Below, piece after piece: positions 1-7,984 of a stretch of 64,000 bases of DNA. This DNA comes from Longispora sp047121295 (GTDB lineage: Bacteria > Actinomycetota > Actinomycetes > Mycobacteriales > Micromonosporaceae): NCBI RefSeq assembly GCF_047121295.1, contig NZ_CP139447.1:4030001-4094000 (forward strand), given 5' to 3'. A program made the translations under genes and the position numbers. Below the pieces are notes generated by a model that was not told where the DNA came from, did not search any database, and worked only from the letters and a program-made list of their open reading frames with translations. Within the stretch, counting starts at the first letter, position 1. Every line of letters starts with the position of its first letter.

Positions 1-1
1 G

Positions 2-664
2 GACGTGCTGTCGTTCACCACCGCGCTCACGGTGGCCGCCGACCTCGGCATCGAGGTGTGGCCCTACCGGTGGCGGGACGCGTCCGCCGCCGGGTACGCC
101 GAGCGGCACGGCGCCACCCTCGCCGTCGGCCGGTCCGAGGTCACCGGCCCCGACCAGGTCAGCCTGTCCCCGGCCACGATCCGCTGCGCGACCGACGTGC
201 GCCGGCTGGTGCTGCCGTCCCCGAACGGTTCCACGATCAGTCACCGGCTGGCCGCGACCGGGGCGACCGTGATCGGGGTGTCGTTGCGCAACGCGACCGC
301 CGCCGCCGAGTGGACCGGCCGCCGGCTCGCCGGGGACCCGGCCGCCGTCGTCGCCGTCGTCGCGGCCGGGGAGCGCTGGCCCGACGGCTCGCTGCGGCCG
401 GCCGTGGAGGACCTGTGGGGCGCGGGGGCGTTTCTCGCCGGCCTCGTCGCCCGGGGCTTCGGCCCGCTGTCCCCCGAGGCCGAGGGCGCCGTGGCCGCGT
501 ACCGCACGGTCGCCGACCGGCTGCCCTCGCTGCTGGTGGAGTGCGCGGGCGGCCGGGAGCTGTACGACTACGGGTATCCCGAGGACGTCGCGGTCGCCGC
601 CGAGGTCGACGGGAGCCGGCGGGTACCCGTGATGGACGGTCCCCGGTTCGTCCCGACCGACTGA
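2..664 (+). CDS. 2-phosphosulfolactate phosphatase (ComB) family, 5'-truncated
   Basis: The reading frame is open to the left edge, so the true start lies outside the window; the visible part begins D-V-L-S-F-T-T, which matches the N-terminal core of ComB proteins. The motif VLPSPNGSTISH is the family signature around the active site, and a SLRNATAAAEW stretch follows. ComB enzymes remove phosphate from 2-phospho-3-sulfolactate in coenzyme M synthesis in archaea; actinobacterial members are common but their substrate is not established. About 220 residues are present, close to the usual 230-240, so little is missing. No pathway partner is visible. The family call is firm, the substrate is not. 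Confidence 0.85.
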   Translation, partial: DVLSFTTALTVAADLGIEVWPYRWRDASAAGYAERHGATLAVGRSEVTGPDQVSLSPATIRCATDVRRLVLPSPNGSTISHRLAATGATVIGVSLRNATAAAEWTGRRLAGDPAAVVAVVAAGERWPDGSLRPAVEDLWGAGAFLAGLVARGFGPLSPEAEGAVAAYRTVADRLPSLLVECAGGRELYDYGYPEDVAVAAEVDGSRRVPVMDGPRFVPTD

Positions 665-850
665 CGCCCGGGCCCGGCGCGGCATCTTCGGGCACCGGCC
701 CGGGCGACGGTGGACGGGCCGGACCGGCCGGCCGCAGCGCGACCGCAGCGGCACCGCAGCGGCCGGGACGAGACTCGGGGCACGGCCGGCGACGGCCGGA
801 CCCGGGCGTGGTCCGCACGCCGGGTCACGGACCCATCGAAGGGAACACCC

Positions 851-1249
851 GTGTTCAAGAAGATCATCATCGCCGCCCTGCTCGGCGCCGCGAGCATCAC
901 CGTCGTCGGCGTCTCCGGGGCCTCGGCGGCCGGCGACTGCTACACCGCCGTGACCAGGCCGATCGGCTTCCAGCTCACCTCGGAGGACGGCACCGTCACC
1001 ACCCCCACGCTGTACGGCTCGACGCACTGCAACGACGTCAACGTCAAGCTGACCAGTCCCACCACGGTGACCGCGTGCGTGATCCGGGTGTACCAGGGGC
1101 AGACCGACTGTAACCCGAGCACCCGGCTCGGCTACGGCTGGCAGGTGCCGGCCGGCGGGTACGGCATCCCGAACGGGGCGGCGTTCAGGGTGAAGTTCGG
1201 CGACCCGTCGGCCCTGTACAAGACCGTCTCGGGCACGATCGCCTACTAG
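851..1249 (+). CDS. small secreted protein with Sec signal peptide
   Basis: About 132 residues from a GTG start that follows a GAAGGG ribosome site at 838-843. The N-terminus MFKKIIIAALLGAASITVVG plus an ASA-A cleavage site near residue 26 is a clear Sec signal peptide. The mature part is about 105 residues with three cysteines and many beta-prone stretches (for example GYGWQVPAGGYGIPNGAAF). It matches no family I recognise. An upstream in-frame start at 710 would put a low-complexity tail before the signal peptide and is rejected. The 187 bases before it contain nothing else I can identify. Confidence 0.75.
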   Translation: MFKKIIIAALLGAASITVVGVSGASAAGDCYTAVTRPIGFQLTSEDGTVTTPTLYGSTHCNDVNVKLTSPTTVTACVIRVYQGQTDCNPSTRLGYGWQVPAGGYGIPNGAAFRVKFGDPSALYKTVSGTIAY

Positions 1250-1406
1250 CGCGGGTCGGGACGGTGGTGGTCCGGGTGACACCGACGGGGCACGGGGCCG
1301 GTCGGCGTCACCCGGCCCGCTCGCTCCGCTCCGAAAAGGACAGTGACTGCCGGCGATGGATCGGTACAGTATTCGGTGCGCGGTTCCGCACGCCCGGGAG
1401 GTTGCC

Positions 1407-2981
1407 GTGTCCGCACCGAGTCCCCACCAGACCGACCGCCGACCGCGCGGCCGCAAACGCACCGCCGGTGACCGGCCGGTGAGCTGGGCCAGCCGGATCC
1501 TGCTCGGCCTGTGCTTCCTCGGCGGGGTGCTGGCCGCCGCCCCCAGTCTGGAGAACCTCGACTGGTCCCCCGCCGTCACCACGGCGGTCGCCGGGGTGTT
1601 CACCCTCGGCGCGGGGGCCGGGCTGTACTGGCAGTTCCGCGGGGAGCACCGCCAGCTCCGGGTGATCGGCGTCGTCATGATCATCATCGGGGTACTGCTG
1701 TCGGCCGGCATGACGTACCGGACCTCCGCCCAGCACGCCCGGGAGAACGCGGCCCCCGCCCCGCCGGTCGGGCTGACCGCGAGGGCCACGTTCGACAGTG
1801 TCGCGCTGACCTGGCAGGACTCCCCCGACGACGCGCGGGTCCGCGCCTACGAGCTGCGCCGCAACGGGGTGCGGGTGCTCAGCGGCAAGACCAACCGGTT
1901 CGACGACACCGACGCGACACTCGCGCAGGGCCGGGAGTACCAGTACGAGCTGACCGCGCTCGGCGACAACGGCCGGCTCTCGAAGCCGGTCCCCGCCACC
2001 GTCCGGCTGCTCGTCCGGTCCGGCACCGCCCCGCCGCAGCTGCTGGCCGCGACCGCGCGCAGCGACCGGGCGGTGAGCCTGAGCTGGCAGCCGGGCCCCG
2101 GCGCACCGGCCGGGGTGGTGTACAGCGTGTTGCGCGACGGCACGGAGCTGGCCCGCAGCACCGCGCCCGGGTACGAGGACGCGACGGTGCGGGCCGACAC
2201 CGACTACCGGTACACGGTGCGGGCCATGGACCCCCGCCGGCCCGACGAGCAGTCCGGGGACAGCAACACCGCGGCCGTGCGTACCCCGGCGGCCGGCGTC
2301 GGCTTCCCCGACCAGCGGGGGACGACCGAGGGCCAGTCCGGCGCGACCCGGCCGCCGACGACGCCACCGAACTTCCGGCACGCCGGCAGCACCCAGAGCA
2401 CCGTGTCCCTGGCCTGGTCGCCGTCCACCCCGGGCAGCGCCACCCTGGCCGGCTACCGGCTCCGCCGCGACGGCGGGGCCCCGCGCGACCTCGGCCCGAC
2501 CACCTACTCCACCACCGACACCGGCCTGGGCCCGGGGACCAGCCACACCTACACCCTGACCGCCGTCGACCAGGCCGGCCGGGAGTCACCGCCCAGCCCC
2601 ACCCTCACCCTGGCCACCCTGCCGGCCGACCCGCCGCCGCACTGGGTGGCCCTCACCCCGGCCACCGGGTCGCCGACCACCGCGTTCCAGATCACCGGGA
2701 TGGGGCCGCCGGACTCGTACATCGTGATGTTCGTGACCGTGGACGGCGTGGAGTACGACGACGCCCTGCAGATCTGGACCGACGCGAACGGCGCGTTCCA
2801 CGGCAACGCGGCCGGGGACCGGTACTACCTGACCAACACCGGGCAGGGGCACGACGGGGCACTGTTCCTGAACGGGTACGGCAACCTGCCGCTGACGCCC
2901 GGGGTGAGCTACACGCTGACGTTCCGGTTGTACGCGCAGCTGCCCGGATTCACGGAGAGGGCGACGCTGACCGTGACGTGA
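1407..2981 (+). CDS. membrane-anchored protein with fibronectin type III repeats
   Basis: The start is GTG at 1407, preceded by CGGGAGG six bases upstream; a frame start at 1356 lacks a site. The protein is about 524 residues. A basic N-terminus is followed by three hydrophobic segments (roughly residues 28-48, 56-76 and 84-104), then three fibronectin III-like repeats, each with the PPxxLxAxxxxxxVxLxW and YxLxRxG pattern and a YxYxLTAxDxxGxxS ending. A C-terminal domain of about 110 residues begins after PPHWVALTPATG and is not recognised. The repeats probably face outside and bind carbohydrate or protein; this is inference from the fold. It ends 9 bases from the convergent atpB gene. Confidence 0.75.
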   Translation: MSAPSPHQTDRRPRGRKRTAGDRPVSWASRILLGLCFLGGVLAAAPSLENLDWSPAVTTAVAGVFTLGAGAGLYWQFRGEHRQLRVIGVVMIIIGVLLSAGMTYRTSAQHARENAAPAPPVGLTARATFDSVALTWQDSPDDARVRAYELRRNGVRVLSGKTNRFDDTDATLAQGREYQYELTALGDNGRLSKPVPATVRLLVRSGTAPPQLLAATARSDRAVSLSWQPGPGAPAGVVYSVLRDGTELARSTAPGYEDATVRADTDYRYTVRAMDPRRPDEQSGDSNTAAVRTPAAGVGFPDQRGTTEGQSGATRPPTTPPNFRHAGSTQSTVSLAWSPSTPGSATLAGYRLRRDGGAPRDLGPTTYSTTDTGLGPGTSHTYTLTAVDQAGRESPPSPTLTLATLPADPPPHWVALTPATGSPTTAFQITGMGPPDSYIVMFVTVDGVEYDDALQIWTDANGAFHGNAAGDRYYLTNTGQGHDGALFLNGYGNLPLTPGVSYTLTFRLYAQLPGFTERATLTVT

Positions 2982-2990
2982 CCCGTCCGC

Positions 2991-3764
2991 CTAGTGTTCC
3001 TCGGCGAGCGCCCCGCGGAGCCAGGATCCGGTCAGCAGCACGAAGACGTACGCCTGCAGGATCGCGACGAAGAACTCGAACAGGGTCATCAGGACCGCCA
3101 GCGCCAGGGACACCACCGACGCGCCCACGGTGAGCGCCGACCCGATGTTGATCAGCGTGAATCCACCCAGGGTGAAGACCAGCAGGATCAGGTGGCCGGC
3201 GAACATGTTCGCGAACAGCCGCACGGCGAGGGTGACGGGGCGGAAGACGAAGTTCTGGAAGAACTCGATCGGGATCAGCAGCGGCTGCATGGTCCACGGG
3301 GCGGGCAGGATCAGGTGGTTCCTGAAGAACTTCCCGGGGCCCTGCTCGCGGATGCCGACGTAGATGTACATCACGTAGGAGATGACGGCCAGGACCACCG
3401 GGAACGCGATGTGCGTCATCGGGGAGATCTGCGCGAACGGGATGATGCCGAACAGGTTCATGAAGACGATGAAGCAGAACAGCACCGTCAGGTACGGCAC
3501 GAACCGGTCGCCCTGGCCACCGATGATCTCCTGGCCGATGCCCTTGCGGACGAAGCTCAGCACCGACTCGGCGATCCACTGCCCCTTCGTGGGTACGACC
3601 CGGGGCCTGCGCAGGGCCACGGCGAACAGCACGATCAGCGCCGCGATCGCGATCCAGAGCATGATGGTGAACTTGGTGACCCAGGGTCCGGTGCCCACCA
3701 CGGGTTCGAAGAAGAACTGTTCGTCCACCGTGGGCGGCCAGGGAACCTTGTCAGCGACAGCCAT
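2991..3764 (-). CDS. atpB: F0F1 ATP synthase subunit a, standing alone
   Basis: A 257-residue membrane protein forming the proton path of the F0 motor. Five or six membrane helices are visible, and the essential arginine lies in RPVTLAVRLFANMFAGH, next to the conserved NMFAGH. The second key helix, ending FEFFVAILQAYVFVLLTGSW, is also intact. The gene therefore looks functional. Its setting is odd: the usual order atpI-B-E-F-H-A-G-D-C is absent, with a convergent FN3 gene downstream and a divergent secreted-protein gene upstream. It is either a second copy or a relocated sole copy; the window cannot say which. Confidence 0.93.
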   Translation of the reverse strand: MAVADKVPWPPTVDEQFFFEPVVGTGPWVTKFTIMLWIAIAALIVLFAVALRRPRVVPTKGQWIAESVLSFVRKGIGQEIIGGQGDRFVPYLTVLFCFIVFMNLFGIIPFAQISPMTHIAFPVVLAVISYVMYIYVGIREQGPGKFFRNHLILPAPWTMQPLLIPIEFFQNFVFRPVTLAVRLFANMFAGHLILLVFTLGGFTLINIGSALTVGASVVSLALAVLMTLFEFFVAILQAYVFVLLTGSWLRGALAEEH

Positions 3765-3923
3765 GCGTGGACTCCGTCCTCCGTGGGCTCGCCCCCCACC
3801 GCGCGGTGCGTGCGACCGGGGGCGAGGGGCGACACACGGGTGATCCTATGGGGAGCCGCCTTCAGAACGCTTACAGTTTCGGCCCAGGCCGCCTCGGCGC
3901 ACACGCGGAACCCCCATCGACAT

Positions 3924-3944
3924 CACTGTCTAATGTAGATAGTG
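3924..3944. promoter_or_regulatory. imperfect 21-bp palindrome upstream of the repeat-protein gene
   Basis: The arms CACTGTCTA and TAGATAGTG (9 bases, one mismatch) surround ATG. It lies 46 bases before the GTG of the secreted repeat protein, inside the only AT-richer stretch between it and the divergent atpB gene. A regulator operator overlapping a promoter is the likely role; no cognate regulator gene is adjacent. Confidence 0.45.
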
Positions 3945-3990
3945 TGGTGCGCGCCGCCATCGACGCGGCCCGCTGTCATGGAGGACGTCC

Positions 3991-6618
3991 GTGATCACAA
4001 GGTTCAGTCAGCTTCTCGTCGCGGCCGTCGCGGTCGCGCTCCTCACCCCCGGCGTGGCCCAGGCGAGCCCGCCGGACCTCGTCACGTCGACCACCCTGAA
4101 CGCCACCGAGATCGTGGTGGACCTCGCCGCCGACCAGAACGCCCGGATCACCTTCCCCGCCACCGCCGGCGCGCGGGTCGTGGTGGCCGTCTTCTCCGGC
4201 ACCTACGGCGTGTCCGGCGCGAGCGCCCGGCTGCTGCTGCCGGACGGCACCCAGGCTGCGGCGGACCCCGCCTGCGGGCAGTACTGCGAGCTGCCCCCGC
4301 AGACCCTGCCGACCAGCGGCAGCCACACGGTGGTGATCGACCCGGTCAGCACGACTGCGGCGGGGTCGGTCAAGGTCGTCGTCTACGAGACCGCCCTCGC
4401 GGTGGCCGGCGCGATCGGCGCGGCCGGCCAGCAGATCCACCCGGTCGCCTCCCGTCAGCTGGTCGCCGTCACGTTCGCCGGCACCGCCGGGGAGCGGATC
4501 TCGCTGCGCACCAGCCCGGTCGAGGTCGACCACCGCACCCTGACCGCGCCCGACGGCACGGTGGTGTTCCAGAGCGACTCGGCGTACGGCTGCTCGGACG
4601 AGTGCCTCACCGGGCCGCTCGTCCTGCCGGCCACCGGCACGTACACCTATCTGCTCGACACCGGCTCGGGCGGCTTCACCTTCTGGGGCTACGACGTGCC
4701 GGCCGACGTGGCCGTCACCGCCAGCATCGGCGGGCCGGCCGTGAACGTCGCGGTCACCGTGCCCGGCCAGAACGCCACCGTCACGTTCGCGGGCACGGCC
4801 GGTCAACGGATCTCGCTTCGGTACGACACCGCGAGCCTCGACGTCGGCGCCACCCTGCGCGCCCCCGGCGGCGCCGTCGTCCCGGCCGCCACCAGCGCCT
4901 GGGAGTGCCCGGCGGGGTGCGCGTCGGTGTGGACCTACACGCTGCCCGAGACCGGCGACTACCCGCTGCTGATGGACCCGTCGAACTCCGGCACCGGCAC
5001 CTACGCCGTCCAGCTGTTCGCGCTGGACGTGACCGAGGCGGCGCTGGCGGTCGACGGCTCCGCCGCCAGCGTCAGCACCACCCACGTCGGCGAGCTGCCG
5101 ACCTTCCGGTTCACCGGCGCCGCCGGGCAGCGCCTGCTCTTCGCCGTCGACGGGCACGAGTTCCCCGCCACCACGGCCGCCGACGTGATCAACCCGGACG
5201 GCACGTTCCTCAAGGGCAGGACCTGCGGCGCCACCGCGCAGTGCCTGGTCGAGGACGTGCTGCTCACCCAGAGCGGCGAGCACCTGATCCGGCTCAACAA
5301 CCTGCTGCACACGGGTACGGTCAGCGTCCGGGCGTACAACAGCCCGGCGAACCCGAACGTGTCCCTCGCCCTCGACGCGGCCCCGGTCACCCTGTCCACC
5401 ACCGCGCCCGGGCAGACCGTCGTCGGCGTGGTGCCCTCGGTGTACAACCACCGGGTCGGCGTCCGGCTGACCGGGGGCACCTTCGACCCGAACACCCGGG
5501 TCCAGGTCCTCACCAGCTCCGGCACGGTACTCGCCGCCAGCTCCACCTGCGGCGTCGCCTGCTACCTGGAGGTCACCGGCAACGGCGGGAACCTCCAGGT
5601 GCTCGTCGACCCGCCGGACCTGAACACCGGCGCCATCGCCGTCGCCGTGTCCGACGGCCGCGACCTGCCGACCGGCACCGCGCTCGGCGACCCGGCGGTC
5701 ACCCTGGCCGTGGCGCTGCCCGCCCAGCGGGCGGTGGCCAGCTTCGCCGGGACCGCGGGGCAGAAGGTGCTGCTCAGCCTGGCCGGCGGCACGTACGGCA
5801 CGGCCTCCAACGCCACCGCGACCCTGCGTCGGCCCGACGGCGGCACGCTGGCCACCGCCAACTGCGGACTCAGCTGCGCCTTCGAGGGCGTCACGCTTCC
5901 GACGACGGGCACGTACACCCTGGTGCACGACCCGAAGAACGACCTGACCGGCACGATCAGCCTCCAGGCCTGGTCGGTGGCCGCCGACAGGACCATCGCG
6001 GTCACCGCCGACGGCTCCGCGACCACGGTCAACACCACGCCCGGGCAGAACGCCGCGCTCACCTTCCCCGGCACCGCCGGTCAGCGCGTCGCGGTCCGGG
6101 TGTCCGCCGGCAGCTACCCGGCCGCCGAGGCGACCGTCGTGCTGCGCAGGCCCGACGGCAGCACCCTGGCCCAGAACACCGCGTGCGGGACCGGCTGCTT
6201 CCTCGACACCCGGTCGTTGCCCGTCACCGGCACGTACACCGTGCTCGTCGACCCGAAGCTCGCGGCCGCCGGCGCCGTCACGGTGCAGATCCACGACGTA
6301 CCGGCGGATGTCGCCGTCGGCACCACGGTCGGCGGCGGCGCGACCCCGGTCGCGGTCGCCTCCGTCGGCCAGAACGCCGTCGTCTCGTTCAGCGGCGCCG
6401 CCGGGCAGACCGTCACCGTCGCCGTCACCGGGGCCACCTTCGGCGCCAGCACCGGCTACGTCCTGCGCAGGCCCGACGGCTCCACGCTGGCGTCGAAGAC
6501 CTCCGGCGGGGCCAACACCACGTTTGCCGCCGTCGTGCTCCCCGCCGCCGGCACCTACAGCCTGCTCATCGACCCGGCGAACGCCAACACGGGCACGGCG
6601 ACCGTCACCGTGTCCTGA
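3991..6618 (+). CDS. large secreted protein with eight tandem beta-rich repeats
   Basis: 875 residues from GTG with a GGAGGA site at 3980-3985. A Sec signal peptide covers about residues 1-26 (cleavage near AQA-S). The rest is eight units of about 105 residues, each opening with a strand of the form GQNAxVTFxGTAGQRV and closing with LPxTGTYTxLxDPxxxxTGxxxVxxxx; most units carry a central disulfide pair (CGxxC or similar). This resembles the bacterial pre-peptidase C-terminal/jelly-roll type repeats of extracellular proteins. No enzyme domain or wall anchor (LPxTG plus hydrophobic tail) is seen, although LPTTGTY and LPVTGTY occur inside the repeats. It probably acts as a secreted adhesive or binding protein; that is inference. 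Confidence 0.82.
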   Translation: MITRFSQLLVAAVAVALLTPGVAQASPPDLVTSTTLNATEIVVDLAADQNARITFPATAGARVVVAVFSGTYGVSGASARLLLPDGTQAAADPACGQYCELPPQTLPTSGSHTVVIDPVSTTAAGSVKVVVYETALAVAGAIGAAGQQIHPVASRQLVAVTFAGTAGERISLRTSPVEVDHRTLTAPDGTVVFQSDSAYGCSDECLTGPLVLPATGTYTYLLDTGSGGFTFWGYDVPADVAVTASIGGPAVNVAVTVPGQNATVTFAGTAGQRISLRYDTASLDVGATLRAPGGAVVPAATSAWECPAGCASVWTYTLPETGDYPLLMDPSNSGTGTYAVQLFALDVTEAALAVDGSAASVSTTHVGELPTFRFTGAAGQRLLFAVDGHEFPATTAADVINPDGTFLKGRTCGATAQCLVEDVLLTQSGEHLIRLNNLLHTGTVSVRAYNSPANPNVSLALDAAPVTLSTTAPGQTVVGVVPSVYNHRVGVRLTGGTFDPNTRVQVLTSSGTVLAASSTCGVACYLEVTGNGGNLQVLVDPPDLNTGAIAVAVSDGRDLPTGTALGDPAVTLAVALPAQRAVASFAGTAGQKVLLSLAGGTYGTASNATATLRRPDGGTLATANCGLSCAFEGVTLPTTGTYTLVHDPKNDLTGTISLQAWSVAADRTIAVTADGSATTVNTTPGQNAALTFPGTAGQRVAVRVSAGSYPAAEATVVLRRPDGSTLAQNTACGTGCFLDTRSLPVTGTYTVLVDPKLAAAGAVTVQIHDVPADVAVGTTVGGGATPVAVASVGQNAVVSFSGAAGQTVTVAVTGATFGASTGYVLRRPDGSTLASKTSGGANTTFAAVVLPAAGTYSLLIDPANANTGTATVTVS

Positions 6619-6668
6619 CCGGTGCCGGCCGCGCCCGGCACGGCCCGGCACCCCGCACCGCACCGACC

Positions 6669-6699
6669 GCGCCCGACCGGCCACTCGCCGGTCGGGCGC
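6669..6699 (+). terminator. 13-bp stem-loop terminator
   Basis: Perfect arms GCGCCCGACCGGC and GCCGGTCGGGCGC enclose a five-base loop, 51 bases past the stop of the repeat protein. There is no long T tract, as is usual in high-GC actinobacteria. The remaining sequence up to 6910 shows no gene. Confidence 0.75.
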
Positions 6700-6910
6700 G
6701 CGTCGTGGCCTCCGTCCCGATCGCGGTGGCCGACGGATGGATACCCGGCCGTTGGCCACCCCGGTGGCGTCCCTGGTAGCAGCTGTAGGTCGTGAACTGG
6801 TGCGACCGCAGGGTGTCCGCGCCTCGGCGGTGGCAGCGTCGGCCGTGCCGGCGAGGCCAGTGAGCGGCATCGCGCACATGCCGTGCCCGCACCCCGGACC
6901 GCACGGCCAG

Positions 6911-7318
6911 CTATCCGGTCGACGCGGGCGCCGACGGCACCCCTCGGAGGGCGGTGAGGGCCGCGTGGTTGGCCGCCCCGTCGGCGTTGCCCGCGTCCGC
7001 CGCGCGCCCGTACCACTCCAGCGCCCGGTCCGGCTCGTCGAGGTGGTCGAAGAGGTGTCCGAGCTCGACCATCGCGTCGGTGTGGCCCGTCTCGGCGGCC
7101 CGGCGCAGCCACGGCTCGGCGTCCTCGTCGTCGCCGTCGCAGCGGAGCACGACGCCGAGGGCGTACATGGCCTCGGGGCGGCCGGAGGCGGCGGCGCGTT
7201 CGTACCAGTCTCGTGCTTCGGGGTCTTCCGGGTCCTCCCCGCCGATCAGGTCGGCGAGCGCGAGCATGGCATCGGGGTCGCCGGCCTGTGCGGCCGATCG
7301 GAGTTCCAGGGCATCCAT
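6911..7318 (-). CDS. Sel1/TPR-like repeat protein
   Basis: 135 residues made almost wholly of Sel1-like helix-turn-helix repeats: AQAGDPDAMLALADL, AASGRPEAMYALGVVL, AETGHTDAMVELGHLF and ADAGNADGAANHAAL, each with DWYERAA or WLRRAAE style linkers. Such repeats form a solenoid for protein-protein contacts. There is no signal peptide or membrane segment, so it is cytoplasmic. It is divergent from the DUF4240 gene at 7428. The partner is unknown. Confidence 0.82.
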   Translation of the reverse strand: MDALELRSAAQAGDPDAMLALADLIGGEDPEDPEARDWYERAAASGRPEAMYALGVVLRCDGDDEDAEPWLRRAAETGHTDAMVELGHLFDHLDEPDRALEWYGRAADAGNADGAANHAALTALRGVPSAPASTG

Positions 7319-7427
7319 GCGGCGAGGCTAGCGCGCACCGGGGCGCCCCGCCGGTCCGGGTGACCGGCGCCTCCGGACCACCGAACGATCTCATGAGAAT
7401 GTCAGAGTCCGTGGTTACGCTCGCGGC

Positions 7428-7958
7428 ATGACTGGTAGGGACACCCCGCAGCTGCCCACCGCCGAGCACGAGGCCCGGTTCTGGGCGCTGATCGAGTCGG
7501 CCTGGGCGCGACTGGACCCCGAGGTCAACGCGGCGCGGCGCGCCCTGGCGGTGCGCGAGCCCGGCACCGACGTGGACTACATGCTCTTCGACAAGGCGTT
7601 CGACGGCTTCCTCGGGCACCTGGCGGCGGACTGCGCGGGGCTGTCGGGCGCCGAGCTGACCGACCTCGACCGGGTGCTGGAGCGCAGGCTCCACGACATC
7701 GATCGCGCCGAGATCCAGGAGGTGACCGACGGCTCGGACGACGGCTTCCTGTACGCGCGTGGGTTCGTCGTCGCCCTCGGCCGGGAGTTCTACGAGGCCG
7801 TCGCGCGCGATCCGGAGATGGCGGTGCTCGACGGCGACTGCGAGGAGATGTGCTACTTCTTCGCGGAGGTGTACCGCGAGCGGTTCGGCGACTTCCCGGA
7901 GACCGGCTCCGGGATCTCCCGCGAGCCCTGCTCCAACCCGCTGGGCTGGCCGTCCTGA
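7428..7958 (+). CDS. DUF4240 domain protein
   Basis: 176 residues. The N-terminal EARFWALIESAW and the later LYARGFVVALGREFYEAV are typical of DUF4240, a small family of unknown function often found near other conserved hypothetical genes in actinobacteria. No signal or membrane segment. The ATG has no ribosome site; a TACGCT -10 element at 7416-7421 would put the transcript start at or next to the ATG, so a leaderless message is likely. A palindromic TCTCATGAGA lies just upstream. Confidence 0.75.
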   Translation: MTGRDTPQLPTAEHEARFWALIESAWARLDPEVNAARRALAVREPGTDVDYMLFDKAFDGFLGHLAADCAGLSGAELTDLDRVLERRLHDIDRAEIQEVTDGSDDGFLYARGFVVALGREFYEAVARDPEMAVLDGDCEEMCYFFAEVYRERFGDFPETGSGISREPCSNPLGWPS

Positions 7959-7984
7959 CCTGTCCTGCGGACGGAGGGTCCTGG

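Noticed and set aside
3942..6779. 945-residue plus-strand frame overlapping the same gene
   Set aside because: Same-strand shadow in a second frame, arginine and alanine-rich without any motif.
3976..6879. 967-residue minus-strand open frame opposite the secreted repeat protein
   Set aside because: It mirrors the repeat units of the plus-strand gene, is Arg/Gly/Val-rich, has no ribosome site and matches no fold; a GC-rich antisense shadow.
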